A stretch of DNA of 32,029 bases from a bacterium (lineage in GTDB: Bacteria; UBA8248). Positions 8,006-16,330 of the stretch are shown here, in pieces. Made by a program: the position numbers and the translations under genes. The DNA lies in NCBI GenBank assembly GCA_027622355.1, contig JAQBZT010000002.1, positions 1-32,029 on the forward strand, given 5' to 3'. Numbering within the stretch: the first letter of the stretch is position 1; each line of letters begins with the position of its first letter. Below the pieces are notes generated by a model. It was not told the DNA's origin. It searched no databases and was given only the letters and a program-made list of their open reading frames with translations.

Positions 8006-8031
8006 GAGAATCATTCATCAACTCGATTCTC
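8006..8031. promoter_or_regulatory. Inverted repeat in the leader of the PAC2-family gene
   Basis: GAGAATC (8006-8012) and GATTCTC (8025-8031) are perfect 7-bp arms around a 12-base loop. They end about 7 bases before the GGGGAGGAG ribosome-binding site. This could be an RNA hairpin or a protein site. Confidence 0.3.
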
Positions 8032-8050
8032 GAACACAGGGGAGGAGAAG

Positions 8051-8965
8051 ATGGATACCCTTCACATGGACGGCTTGCCGGTCCTTCGTGATCCGCTTTT
8101 TGTGATGGCCTTTGCCGGATGGAACGACGCCTCGGAGGCGGCGACGGACGCGGTTCGCTTTCTGGTGCGCAAGCTGAACGGGAAACGGTTCGCCTGGATT
8201 CATTCCGACCCCTATTTCCAGTACACCGATCAGCGGCCGCAGGTCAGGCTCGACGCGGAAGGAAACCGGCAGATTCACTGGCCCTCGAATGAGTTCTACT
8301 ACTGCGTCAGCCCCGAGCTGAAGCGTGATCTGATCGTCGGCATCGGCGTGGAGCCGCACATCAATTGGCGCCGGTTCAGCCGGGACGTTCTGAAGGTCAT
8401 TCACCGGAGCCGCGTTCAGATGTCGGTCACACTGGGCGCGTTTCTCGGAGGGGACCTGCATACGGAGCCGATTCACCTGATCGGTCTGGCCACCGAGCCC
8501 GCCCTGGGCGAGCGCCTGAACGTGGAGATGACGCGCTATGAGGGACCGACCGGCATCGTCGGAGTGGTGCATTCCCTGCTTCAGGATGAGGGCCACCCCG
8601 CGGTCAGCCTTTGGGCCAATGTCCCGCACTATATCGGTGGCATTTCCAATCCGAAAGCCACTCTGGCCCTGCTACAGTGCTTCTCGCGGTTTACCGAGGT
8701 GAGCCTGGACCTGGGCGGCATGGAGCGCTCCGCCGGCCGCTTCAACGATCAGGTGGAAAGCATGATCGCCCAGAATCCGCAAATCGCCTCCCTTTTCTCC
8801 GACGCCCAGTCGGGCAATGATTTCTCCGGAGAGATGGAGGACGACGATGATGATGCGGACGATGCTCCGGCGGTCGAGGGAGAGCTTCCTCCCGGCCGCG
8901 AGATGGCGGATGAGATCGAACGGTTATTCCGTCGCAGGCGGGGCGGAGAAGATTCGGAGAAGTAG
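8051..8965 (+). CDS. PAC2-family protein
   Basis: A 304-residue protein of the PAC2 (proteasome assembly chaperone 2-like) family. Family signs are LFVMAFAGWNDASEAATDAV near the N-terminus, a central IGVEPHINW, then GAFLGGDLHT and VSLWANVPHYIGGISNPKATLALL. A very acidic stretch (EDDDDDADDAP) follows, and a C-terminal basic-acidic helix. Bacterial members occur in actinobacteria and scattered Gram-negatives; their role is unknown, and the family name does not imply a proteasome here. The start ATG 8051 has GGGAGGAG just upstream. It appears to be transcribed alone. Confidence 0.82.
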   Translation: MDTLHMDGLPVLRDPLFVMAFAGWNDASEAATDAVRFLVRKLNGKRFAWIHSDPYFQYTDQRPQVRLDAEGNRQIHWPSNEFYYCVSPELKRDLIVGIGVEPHINWRRFSRDVLKVIHRSRVQMSVTLGAFLGGDLHTEPIHLIGLATEPALGERLNVEMTRYEGPTGIVGVVHSLLQDEGHPAVSLWANVPHYIGGISNPKATLALLQCFSRFTEVSLDLGGMERSAGRFNDQVESMIAQNPQIASLFSDAQSGNDFSGEMEDDDDDADDAPAVEGELPPGREMADEIERLFRRRRGGEDSEK

Positions 8966-9054
8966 TTTTCCTCAGTTTGGCCGGAGTGGTTTCCTGTCGT
9001 TTCCGCCTCACTCTCGTTTTTTCGTGGTTTGATTCTTGCTTTTTTCAGAAGAGA

Positions 9055-9312
9055 ATGGCCGAAAGGTTTTATCAGGAGATGTTCGGCGCACCCGATGACG
9101 CGGGCGATCTCATCGGGGTGAATATCCCGCGCGTGGATGCGCCGCCGAAGGCAGAAGGATCGCCGGTATTCGCCGCAGGCCACAAGCTCTCGAATGCCCT
9201 TTACATGGTGCCCACCCTCGCCGCCATCGCCAACGTCGTTCACGATGCCACCGGAAAGAGGTTCACCCGCCTTCCCATCACCCCGGAGCGCGTCGCGCTC
9301 GCCCCCCCGTGA
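9055..9312 (+). pseudogene. C-terminal remnant of a xanthine dehydrogenase/CoxL-type molybdopterin subunit
   Basis: An 85-codon frame starting at ATG 9055. Its last 40 residues (IANVVHDATGKRF, LPITPERV) match the extreme C-terminus of the large molybdenum-binding subunit of xanthine/CO dehydrogenases. There the pattern is 'NAI-x-DA-x-G ... LP-x-TPERV'. The full subunit is about 750-800 residues, and nothing upstream restores the missing domains. The short N-terminal part (MAERFYQEMFGAPDD) is unplaced. Best read as a decayed leftover; a small domain gene of independent function is less likely. Confidence 0.45.
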
Positions 9313-9335
9313 AAGTCTCCGCTGAGCGGACTTTC
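9311..9335 (+). terminator. Candidate hairpin terminator after the remnant gene
   Basis: GAAAGTCTCCGC-TGA-GCGGACTTTC forms a 10-bp stem with one bulged T and a 3-base loop, beginning on the stop codon of the remnant. The sequence after it is only loosely T-rich (GTCATTTCCTCTGTTTT), so termination is plausible but weak. Confidence 0.35.
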
Positions 9336-9400
9336 GCCGCGTCATTTCCTCTGTTTTGACCGGAATTCTTCATCCAGGGGCATTTGTCCGTAAACGCTGA

Positions 9401-9444
9401 GGGGGGGGGCGCGTCTTGACATTTCCGGAAGTCGGGAGAAAATT
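9401..9444 (+). promoter_or_regulatory. G9 tract and candidate -35 of the IclR gene
   Basis: Nine consecutive G (9401-9409) lie 6 bases before a perfect TTGACA (9416-9421). At 17 bases spacing the -10 position holds only AAAATT, a poor match. An AT-rich run and the short dyad TCTCT-TACC-AGAGA (9466-9479) follow before the gene. The -35 call is fair; the -10 call is weak. Confidence 0.35.
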
Positions 9445-9524
9445 GTATCCATATAGATATATATGTCTCTTACCAGAGATAAATATTGCTCGAGATTAAG
9501 ATTATTGGAGATGAAAGGGCGCGC

Positions 9525-10307
9525 ATGGATCAGACCCTCCCCACGCTCCACCGGGGACTCGATACCATCGAGGTCTTTCTGGAAGGCGGGCCGCAGTTGA
9601 GCGCCCGCGAGATTCAGGCGCGGCTTGGAATTCCGCGGGCGACCCTCTACCGCGTCCTCCGCGTGCTGGAGCATCGCGGCTACCTTCGGCGCGATGAACA
9701 GACCGGCGGCTACCAGCTGGGGTTCCGGCTCCTCCAGCTTTCCGCGGCGGCACAGGACCAGATCGAAATTGCGGCGCTGGCGAACGGCATTCTCCACCGG
9801 ATCAATGAAGAAACGAAGGAGAACACCTCGCTGGCCATGCTGGAAGGGGTGGAGGTCGTTTTCGTACGCACGTTCGAGAGTCTGCTTCCGCTCCGTTTGT
9901 CCACGCGTTCCGGCTTCCGGGCGCCGGTCTATTGCACGGCCTCCGGGAAAGCCATTCTCGCTTTCGCGCCCCCATCGAAGCTGGAAGAGGTGGTGGCGGC
10001 GGGCTTCGCTCCGCTGACGCCCCGAACCGTCAAAAGCGCCAAGACTCTCGATCAGCAGCTTGCACGTATCCGGAAAGAAGGGGTGTCGGTCGCGCGGGGG
10101 GAGTACCGCGAGACGGGTCGCGCCGTGTTCGCGCCGGTTTTCGATCATCAGGGAGACGTTGCGGCGGCCCTCGGAGTGAGCGGGCCTGCCGATCGTTTTT
10201 CGGAGGCTCGGATTTCGGCCCTCTCGGAGCGGGTGCGGGAGGGCGCCGCGGAATTGTCCAAGAGGCTGGGCGCCCGCCCCGGCGGCCGAAAAGAGATCGT
10301 CGTGTAG
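9525..10307 (+). CDS. IclR-family transcriptional regulator
   Basis: A 260-residue protein. An N-terminal winged helix-turn-helix spans about residues 8-70 (LHRGLDTIEVF ... LSAREIQARLGIPRATLYRVLRVLEHRGYL). The IclR effector domain follows, with VYCTASGKAILAF, the hallmark TASGKA segment, and then ARGEYRETGRAVFAPVFD and AALGVSGPADRF. ATG 9525 is chosen because AAAGGG lies 5 bases upstream; an in-frame TTG at 9486 is possible. IclR proteins usually control adjacent catabolic genes. Here the next genes are a DapA-like aldolase and an acyl-CoA dehydrogenase, so they are the likely targets, with an aromatic or organic acid as ligand. Confidence 0.92.
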   Translation: MDQTLPTLHRGLDTIEVFLEGGPQLSAREIQARLGIPRATLYRVLRVLEHRGYLRRDEQTGGYQLGFRLLQLSAAAQDQIEIAALANGILHRINEETKENTSLAMLEGVEVVFVRTFESLLPLRLSTRSGFRAPVYCTASGKAILAFAPPSKLEEVVAAGFAPLTPRTVKSAKTLDQQLARIRKEGVSVARGEYRETGRAVFAPVFDHQGDVAAALGVSGPADRFSEARISALSERVREGAAELSKRLGARPGGRKEIVV

Positions 10308-10318
10308 AAATTACGCGG

Positions 10319-10352
10319 CCGGATTTTTCATTCAGCCGGATTTTTCATTCAG
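10319..10352 (+). repeat. 17-bp perfect tandem repeat running into a ribosome-binding site
   Basis: CCGGATTTTTCATTCAG occurs twice with no gap (10319-10335 and 10336-10352). The end of the second copy (AG) is the start of the AGGAGG ribosome-binding site of the next gene. Confidence 0.9.
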
Positions 10353-10363
10353 GAGGTTCTGCC

Positions 10364-11341
10364 ATGGAGTACACCAAGTCCGAAGCGAAAGCCTATTGCA
10401 GGGAGCACATGAAGGGCATCTGGGCCGCGCTGATCACGCCTTTCAAGGATTCGGGCCAGATGGACGAGGAGGGTCTGCGGAAATTCGTGCGGACCTGCAT
10501 TGACGATCTCAAGATTGACGGATTTTTCTGCAACGGACTGATGGGAGAGTTCTGGTCGCTCTCCCCGGATGAGCGCAAGCGTGCCCAGCACATCGTCTGC
10601 GAGGAAAGCCGGGGCCGAGCCATGACGATTCCCCATACCGCCCATATCAACATCCGCGAGGCGGTGGAGCTGACCCACCATGCCGAGGAAGTCGGCGCCG
10701 ACTTCGCCATCATGATCAACCCGGTCTACGGCGCGCACGATGACGATGAAATCTTCTTCTACTTCAAGACCATCTGCGATCAGGTGGACATCGGCATCGC
10801 CCTGTTCAACCAGCCCAAGTCGGGCACCACGCTGAGCCCCGAGCTTGTCGAGCGTCTTTCCGATCTTGAGAACATCTGCGCCATCAAGAACGCCGTTCCC
10901 AATCCCGTGCATCTGAACGAGGTGCGCCGCCGGGTGGGGGACAAGATCGTCGTCTGCGATCCGAGCGAGGACAATTTCCTCGTCGGCCTGCTCCATCATG
11001 GCGTCCAGGTGCACAATTCATCGCCGAGCCCTTATCTCTATCAGGTGCCCGGCTATACCCCCATCCGGGACTATTACGCCGCCGCCATGGCGGGAGACAC
11101 GGAAAAAGCCTGGAAGATCAGCAATTCGCTGACGTCGCTGCGGGTGGTGAAGACCAAGTACATGACGACCGGGCCGAACGGCCGGACGACGGCCTACATC
11201 AAGGAATGGGCCCGGCTGCTCGGCCTGCCCAGCAGCGATCCGCGCCCGCCGGTGCTCACCTTGACGCCGGCCGAGCGGGAGGCGTTCCGAAAGGATCTGG
11301 CCGAAACCGGGATTCTCGACAGGGTCCATGCGGCTGCGTAA
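10364..11341 (+). CDS. DapA-like (DHDPS/NAL superfamily) aldolase or lyase
   Basis: A 325-residue TIM-barrel enzyme of the class I, Schiff-base dihydrodipicolinate synthase superfamily. Lys175 in ICAIKNA is the Schiff-base lysine, and Tyr122 in NPVYGAHDD is the catalytic tyrosine position. The usual GTTGE motif is replaced by GLMGE (Leu59-Met60), so the threonine pair of true DapA is missing. Lysine biosynthesis is therefore unlikely; a pyruvate- or hydroxy-acid-cleaving relative is more plausible. ATG 10364 follows AGGAGG (10351-10356) by 7 bases. It is downstream of an IclR gene and upstream of an acyl-CoA dehydrogenase, suggesting a catabolic role. A longer open frame back to 9932 overlaps the IclR gene and is not real. 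Confidence 0.88.
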   Translation: MEYTKSEAKAYCREHMKGIWAALITPFKDSGQMDEEGLRKFVRTCIDDLKIDGFFCNGLMGEFWSLSPDERKRAQHIVCEESRGRAMTIPHTAHINIREAVELTHHAEEVGADFAIMINPVYGAHDDDEIFFYFKTICDQVDIGIALFNQPKSGTTLSPELVERLSDLENICAIKNAVPNPVHLNEVRRRVGDKIVVCDPSEDNFLVGLLHHGVQVHNSSPSPYLYQVPGYTPIRDYYAAAMAGDTEKAWKISNSLTSLRVVKTKYMTTGPNGRTTAYIKEWARLLGLPSSDPRPPVLTLTPAEREAFRKDLAETGILDRVHAAA

Positions 11342-11389
11342 GACCAGAGCCGGGGGCCGCACCCTCCGCGGCGCGGGAGATTTTACGCG

Positions 11390-12565
11390 ATGGATTTTTC
11401 GCTGACGGAAAACCAGCTTGCCCTCCAGCAAATGGCCCATGAGTTCGCGGAGCGCGAGATGCGTCCCGTCGCCCAGGAACTCGACCGCAAGCCTGTGCCC
11501 GAGGAGCGAACCCCTTGGGCGGTGCTCGAAAAAGCGAGCCAAATCGGCCTGCGGACGCTCTCCGTTCCGGAAAAAATGGGCGGCGGCGGCGCCGACATGC
11601 TGACCTGCTGCCTGGTGGGCGAGGAACTCGGCTGGGGCGAGCTGGGAATCGCCATCACGCTGGATCAGGACTGGAAGCTGGCCCGATTTTATACAGGCAT
11701 TCTGGGTGAGAAGCAGCGGGAAAAATTCCTCTCCCGATTTTTGCCCGATCACCAGTTCCATCTCGCCATCGCCTCTTCGGAGCCCAACGCGGGTACCGAC
11801 AACATGATCGCTTATCCGGGGGCGGAGGGAGGGCTCCGCGCCTCGGCCGTCCGGGACGGAAACGATTGGGTGGTGAACGGGAGGAAGCATTTCATCATCA
11901 ACGGCGGTCTCGCCAAACTCTATGTGCTCTCGCTGCGGACCGACCCGGGTGCGCCCGTGAGCCGAGGCGTTACCTACATGATGGCCGACCCGGAGATGGA
12001 GGGTTTTTCCATCGGACGCTATCACGACAAGATGGGGTTGCGCCTGGCGCAGAATGTCGAACTCGTTTTCGAAAACCTCCGGATACCGGATGAAAACCGC
12101 CTGACGCCGGTGAACGACGCGCTGGAGGCGAGAACGAAACACTTGCGCGGCTCGAACGTTGAGTCGACAGCCACCGTGCTGGGAACGGCCCGCGCCGCCT
12201 ATGAGGATGCCCTCGAGTATGCCCGCAACCGCGTTCAGGGCGGAAGACCCATCATCGAGCATCAGGCGATCGGCTTCATGCTGTGCGATTGTTTCGTGGA
12301 ATACGAGGCCAGCCGCCGGCTCCTTCACTACGCGGCCTGGATGGCGGGCGGGGACGGCCCCTGGGATCGCAAGCTCGGCGACATGACGAAGGTCTATCTT
12401 TCGGAGACCTGCTTCCGGATCGCCACGAAAGCTCTCGAGGTGTGGGGCGGGATGGGCTACATGACCGAATCGCCCATGGAAAAATATCTTCGCGATGTGA
12501 CGAGCTGGTTCCACACCGAGGGCACGAACGAGGCGATGAAAATACGCGCCATGCGTACCCTTTAA
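11390..12565 (+). CDS. Acyl-CoA dehydrogenase family protein
   Basis: A 391-residue FAD-dependent acyl-CoA dehydrogenase. It starts with the usual MDFSLTENQLALQQMAHEFAE helix. The mid-domain has ASSEPNAGTDN (flavin/substrate loop) and NGRKHFIINGG, and the C-terminal helical domain has ALEVWGGMGYMTE and FHTEGTNEAMKI. Glu377 in TEGTNE is at the position of the catalytic base in medium-chain enzymes. Such proteins introduce an alpha-beta double bond into an acyl-CoA and need an electron-transfer flavoprotein, not seen here. It starts 48 bases after the DapA-like gene, so the two are probably in one transcript under the IclR regulator. Chain specificity is unknown. Confidence 0.92.
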   Translation: MDFSLTENQLALQQMAHEFAEREMRPVAQELDRKPVPEERTPWAVLEKASQIGLRTLSVPEKMGGGGADMLTCCLVGEELGWGELGIAITLDQDWKLARFYTGILGEKQREKFLSRFLPDHQFHLAIASSEPNAGTDNMIAYPGAEGGLRASAVRDGNDWVVNGRKHFIINGGLAKLYVLSLRTDPGAPVSRGVTYMMADPEMEGFSIGRYHDKMGLRLAQNVELVFENLRIPDENRLTPVNDALEARTKHLRGSNVESTATVLGTARAAYEDALEYARNRVQGGRPIIEHQAIGFMLCDCFVEYEASRRLLHYAAWMAGGDGPWDRKLGDMTKVYLSETCFRIATKALEVWGGMGYMTESPMEKYLRDVTSWFHTEGTNEAMKIRAMRTL

Positions 12566-12652
12566 CAATCTTTTCTCTTTTCCGTTGCATAAAGAACCGC
12601 AGCCGCGCACACTTCCCTGTGCTGTAAAATTCCGGTTTGGCGGGAGCGGCAT

Positions 12653-13717
12653 ATGCGTGCGTTTGTCATGGCGGCGGGCCTGGGGATGCGGCTTGGCCCA
12701 TTGGGGGAGAAAATCCCCAAGGCCCTTCTCCCCCTCGGCGGTGTTCCGCTCATCCGGTTTGCGCTGGAGAATCTTCGGGAGGCGGGCGTCGGCGAGGCGG
12801 TGGTGAATCTTCATCACAGGGGCGGGGAAGTCCGCGCCGCCCTGGGAGATGAAACCGCCGGGGTGCGGATACACTACTCGGAGGAGCCCGAGCTTCTGGG
12901 AACGGCGGGCGGGCTGAAAAAGGCCGAGGACTTTCTCCGGGAGGGCGGCGGTCCTTTTTTTGTGCTCAACGCGGATGCGCCCGCGCGCATCGATCTCTCC
13001 GCCGCCCTGGCGCATCACCGGGAGGGCGGCTATCTGGCGACGCTGGTCTTGCGCGAATCGCCCGAGGGGGCCCGGTACGGCCTTCTGGGGGTGGACGCCG
13101 CCGGCCGGCTGCGGCGCTTCCTGAAGGCGGACGCACCGGGGACCCCCTCGGGGGCGTTGACCGAGGCCATGTTCACGGGTGCCTGCCTCATGGAACCCGC
13201 GTTTTTGGACCGCATTCCGGCAGGCAGGTTTTGCAGTATCTCGAAGGAAATCTACCCCCCGCTGATTGAAGAGGGAGCGCCGCTGGGCGCGGTGTTGAGC
13301 GGCGGGTACTGGGCCGACGCGGGCACGCCTTCCCGCTATCTGGAGGCGAATTTCGATCTGCTGGCCGGACGCCATGTCCCGGCTTTTCCCTGGCCCTCTG
13401 GCGGCGATTTTTTTCTCGGAGGAAAGGAAGTGGCCTGGGGGGAGGGAACGCTCCGTCCTCCCGTTCTGGCGGGGCGGGGCGTCCGCCTGGGCTTGGGCGC
13501 CGTGGCGGGCCCTTTCGCTGTTTTGGGCGAGAATGCTACTCTTTCCGAAGGCGCCGCTGCGGGGCATTCGGTCCTTCTTCCGAATTCGGCGGTTGGAAAA
13601 GACGTGGCGCTGAAGCGGTGTATCTTGGGCCCGGGTGCGGTGGCGGATTCTTCGAATTCAAACGCTTTTTTCTCGAAAGAATCCAAAAATCCGTTTCCGT
13701 TCGATGCGGACGGGTAA
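12653..13717 (+). CDS. Sugar-phosphate nucleotidyltransferase with hexapeptide-like C-terminus
   Basis: A 354-residue NTP-transferase. The nucleotide-binding start is MAAGLGMRLGPLGEKIPKALLPLGG, a variant of GxGxRLxPLT-x-KPK. LGTAGGLKKAEDFL and VLNADAP (metal-binding aspartate region) follow, and GGYWADAGTPSRYLEAN corresponds to the usual W-x-D-x-G-TP-x-x-Y ending of the catalytic domain. The last 110 residues are rich in G-x-G repeats, consistent with a short left-handed beta-helix. Closest in style to mannose-1-phosphate guanylyltransferases or MurNAc-1-phosphate uridylyltransferase MurU; the nucleotide and sugar are not decidable. GGGAG lies 7 bases before ATG 12653. Confidence 0.85.
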   Translation: MRAFVMAAGLGMRLGPLGEKIPKALLPLGGVPLIRFALENLREAGVGEAVVNLHHRGGEVRAALGDETAGVRIHYSEEPELLGTAGGLKKAEDFLREGGGPFFVLNADAPARIDLSAALAHHREGGYLATLVLRESPEGARYGLLGVDAAGRLRRFLKADAPGTPSGALTEAMFTGACLMEPAFLDRIPAGRFCSISKEIYPPLIEEGAPLGAVLSGGYWADAGTPSRYLEANFDLLAGRHVPAFPWPSGGDFFLGGKEVAWGEGTLRPPVLAGRGVRLGLGAVAGPFAVLGENATLSEGAAAGHSVLLPNSAVGKDVALKRCILGPGAVADSSNSNAFFSKESKNPFPFDADG

Positions 13718-13782
13718 TTGTTTTGGCCCGTGAAAATAATTTTGCCCAGTTTTTTGTGCCGATGAGGGATAAGGAGAAGTAA

Positions 13783-15393
13783 ATGCCCGAGCCGACAGCG
13801 GTGGCGGCCCTCTCCAAGGGCCGGTCGCCGGTTTTTTCTTGTGACGGAATGGTGGCCACCAGCCAGCCGTTGGCCGCAGGGGCCGGTCTTCAGATACTCC
13901 GGGAGGGCGGCAACGCGGCGGATGCCGCCATCTGTACCGCTGCCGTCCTGAATGTGGTCGAGCCTCAATCCACCGGCATCGGCGGCGATATGTTCATGCT
14001 CTACTGGGATGCCCGGGAGAAAAAACTTCTCGGCCTGAACGGCAGCGGGCGGGCCCCCCGGGCCGCGACGCGGGAGCGGTACGCCGAGCTGGGCCATACA
14101 CAGATGCCGGAATTCGGCATACACGCCGTGACGGTTCCGGGAGCGGCGGACGGCTGGTGCGCCGCGCTGGAGCGGTGCGGAAGCGGAAAGAAAACACTGG
14201 CCGATCTTCTGGCCCCGGCCGCCCGCTATGCCGAAAAAGGGTTTCCGGTCTCGCCGGCGATCCAAAACGCCTGGAGCCTGCAGGTCGAAAAACTGAAAAA
14301 ATGCCCCGATTCGGCCGCCGTCTATCTTCCGGGCGGGCGGGCGCCTCGCCTGGGGGAAATTTTCCGGAATCCTTCGCTTGCGAAAACTTTTCACGGGCTG
14401 GGGGATGGCGGCCGAGCGTATTTTTACGAAGGCCCCGTCGCCGAGGCCATCGTGCAGATATCCCGGAAATACGGCGGTCTCATCGAGGCTGGGGATATGG
14501 CGGCGGCGCGGCACGAATGGGTGGAGCCGATACGGACTTCCTACCGCGGCCATGAACTCTGTGAGATCCCCCCGAACGGCCCCGGGATCACCGCCCTTAT
14601 GGCGCTCAACATCCTGGAGGGTTTCCCCCTTTCCGAGTTGAGCTTCGGCTCGGCCGAACACCTGCACCTTTTGGCCGAATCCCTCAAGCTCGCCTTCGCC
14701 GATCGCGATCGCTATATCGCTGATCCGCTTCAGGCGGAAGTTCCCACCGCGGAGCTGCTCTCGAAGGCGTACGCGGAGAGGCGCCGGATGGAAATCGGGA
14801 CGCAGGCCGCCCTGCCCGGACCGGGGAATCCGCTTTTGGGGAGCGATACGGTTTATCTCACGACGGCCGATCGCGAAGGCAACATGTGCTCTTTCATTAA
14901 CAGCCTCTACAAGCATTTCGGCTCGGGCATCACGGCGGGCGAAACCGGGGTCATGCTCCAGAACCGCGGCTTCGGGTTTGTTCTGGAAGAGGGGCATCCC
15001 AACTGCATCGCGCCCGGCAAGCGGCCGCTCCACACGATCATCCCCGGATTTGTGATGAAAGAAGGCGCCCCCTGGATGAGCTTTGGCGTGATGGGAGGCG
15101 ACATGCAGCCGCAGGGGCACGTTCAGATACTCACCGACATGGTGGATTTCGGGATGAACATTCAGGAGGCCATCGAGGCGCCCCGGCTGCGGGTGTTGGG
15201 CGGACGCGGGTTAGCGGTAGAATACGGCGTACCCGGGGCGGTCGTCGAAACGCTTCGCGGCCTGGGGCATGAGGTGGCCCGGGGCGGTGGCTATGAAGGG
15301 TTCGGTGGGGGGCAGGGCATCGTCCGTCTTCCGGGCGGCGGTCTCATGGGTGGTTCGGATTACCGGCGTGACGGTTGTGCCGTCGGTTTTTGA
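13783..15393 (+). CDS. Gamma-glutamyltransferase-family hydrolase (Ntn), apparently cytoplasmic
   Basis: A 536-residue member of the self-processing gamma-glutamyltransferase family. The large-subunit start PLAAGAGLQILREGGNAADAAICTAAVL and the segment EPQSTGIGGDMFML are hallmarks. The autoprocessing nucleophile aligns with Thr356 in GSDTVYLTTAD, followed by SFINSLYKHFGSG. No signal peptide is visible, unlike E. coli Ggt, resembling the YwrD-type subgroup. The start ATG 13783 is preceded by AAGGAG with a 6-base gap. The substrate may be gamma-glutamyl or another amide (cephalosporin-acylase-like members exist). Confidence 0.9.
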   Translation: MPEPTAVAALSKGRSPVFSCDGMVATSQPLAAGAGLQILREGGNAADAAICTAAVLNVVEPQSTGIGGDMFMLYWDAREKKLLGLNGSGRAPRAATRERYAELGHTQMPEFGIHAVTVPGAADGWCAALERCGSGKKTLADLLAPAARYAEKGFPVSPAIQNAWSLQVEKLKKCPDSAAVYLPGGRAPRLGEIFRNPSLAKTFHGLGDGGRAYFYEGPVAEAIVQISRKYGGLIEAGDMAAARHEWVEPIRTSYRGHELCEIPPNGPGITALMALNILEGFPLSELSFGSAEHLHLLAESLKLAFADRDRYIADPLQAEVPTAELLSKAYAERRRMEIGTQAALPGPGNPLLGSDTVYLTTADREGNMCSFINSLYKHFGSGITAGETGVMLQNRGFGFVLEEGHPNCIAPGKRPLHTIIPGFVMKEGAPWMSFGVMGGDMQPQGHVQILTDMVDFGMNIQEAIEAPRLRVLGGRGLAVEYGVPGAVVETLRGLGHEVARGGGYEGFGGGQGIVRLPGGGLMGGSDYRRDGCAVGF

Positions 15394-15438
15394 GAGCCGC
15401 CGAAAGAATTTTTGATTCCCGGAAGAAGAGGGATTTCC

Positions 15439-16308
15439 TTGAATTCCGTGACTCGGGTGCTGGCCATCTTTCTTTTGGCAGTGGCCGCGGCGCTTCCCGC
15501 GGCGGCGGCCGAGGTGAGTTGCCTACGGGCGGGGCGTGTTGATTCGCCCCCCGGATGGCAGAGCGTGGCGCCGGGGATGGATGTTCGCGAGTTGCGCATT
15601 CAATTTGCGGAAGATGTATTCGAGCAAATGTCCATGGTACGGATAACGCCCGGAGAATTTATCGTCCGTCTTCACTGGCAGCCCAAGGAAGTTTTTGAAA
15701 ATGAAGATGCCCCCCCGGCGATCGCCCGGCGCACAGGCGCGGCCGTTGTCGTGAATGCCGGATACTTCGGGACGGACGGCAGGCCGCTGGGCTTTTTCAA
15801 GACGGGCGGAAAGGTATTCAACCGGCGCCTTCTGTACCGGGGCCGGCGCACCGCGCTGCATTTCGGGGCCGTTTTTCATGTCGAGAAGGGCGGCGCAAGG
15901 GTGGGCATTTCGGATCGGGATGATTTTCGCCCCAGCCGTGCGGACGAAGCGTTCCAGGCGGGCCCCTACCTTGTCCGCCGGGGGCGCCCGGTGACGGATC
16001 TGAGCTCGTATCGTGAATTTCAACGGCCGGCCCGAAGAAGCATCCTGGCCCTCGACTCCCGGGGGCGGCTGGTGGTTATCGTCAGTCACACGAACGGCAG
16101 CGGAATTTCCTGGTGCGAGATGCAGGCGATTCTTTCACGGCCGGAAGCGGAAGGAGGCCTTGGCATGAAGGAGGCGATGAACCTCGACGGCGGGGCCAGT
16201 TCGCAGCTATACATACAGGGCGAGAACTATCGACGCCATCTGGAGGGCCGGTTTGTTCCGGCTTTAATTGTTATCTCCCCGCGGAATCCCAAGAAGGAAA
16301 AGCGGTGA
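15439..16308 (+). CDS. Exported NAGPA/DUF2233 phosphodiester glycosidase-like protein
   Basis: A 289-residue protein with a classic signal peptide (VTRVLAIFLLAVAAALPAAAA, probable cleavage after AAA) and then a mature domain. The domain has the NAGPA family features: AVVVNAGYFGTDGRPLG, SILALDSRGRLVVIV and the signature AMNLDGGASSQLYI. Homologues remove a sugar from a phosphodiester, as in the human uncovering enzyme, or act in cell-envelope glycan metabolism. TTG 15439 is chosen because AAGAGGGA lies 6 bases upstream; TTG 15412 is an in-frame alternative. The gene lies 45 bases after the glutamyltransferase gene. Substrate unknown. Confidence 0.85.
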   Translation: MNSVTRVLAIFLLAVAAALPAAAAEVSCLRAGRVDSPPGWQSVAPGMDVRELRIQFAEDVFEQMSMVRITPGEFIVRLHWQPKEVFENEDAPPAIARRTGAAVVVNAGYFGTDGRPLGFFKTGGKVFNRRLLYRGRRTALHFGAVFHVEKGGARVGISDRDDFRPSRADEAFQAGPYLVRRGRPVTDLSSYREFQRPARRSILALDSRGRLVVIVSHTNGSGISWCEMQAILSRPEAEGGLGMKEAMNLDGGASSQLYIQGENYRRHLEGRFVPALIVISPRNPKKEKR

Positions 16309-16330
16309 TATGCGAAAAGGAGCGATGCAA

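Noticed and set aside
9932..10363. N-terminal extension of the DapA-like gene
   Set aside because: The extension overlaps the IclR gene and is Arg/Gly-rich; AGGAGG and ATG at 10364 give the normal family start.
11018..13567. Minus-strand open frame of 849 codons
   Set aside because: It runs antisense to the DapA-like, acyl-CoA dehydrogenase and nucleotidyltransferase genes, all with clear motifs, and shows no domain of its own.
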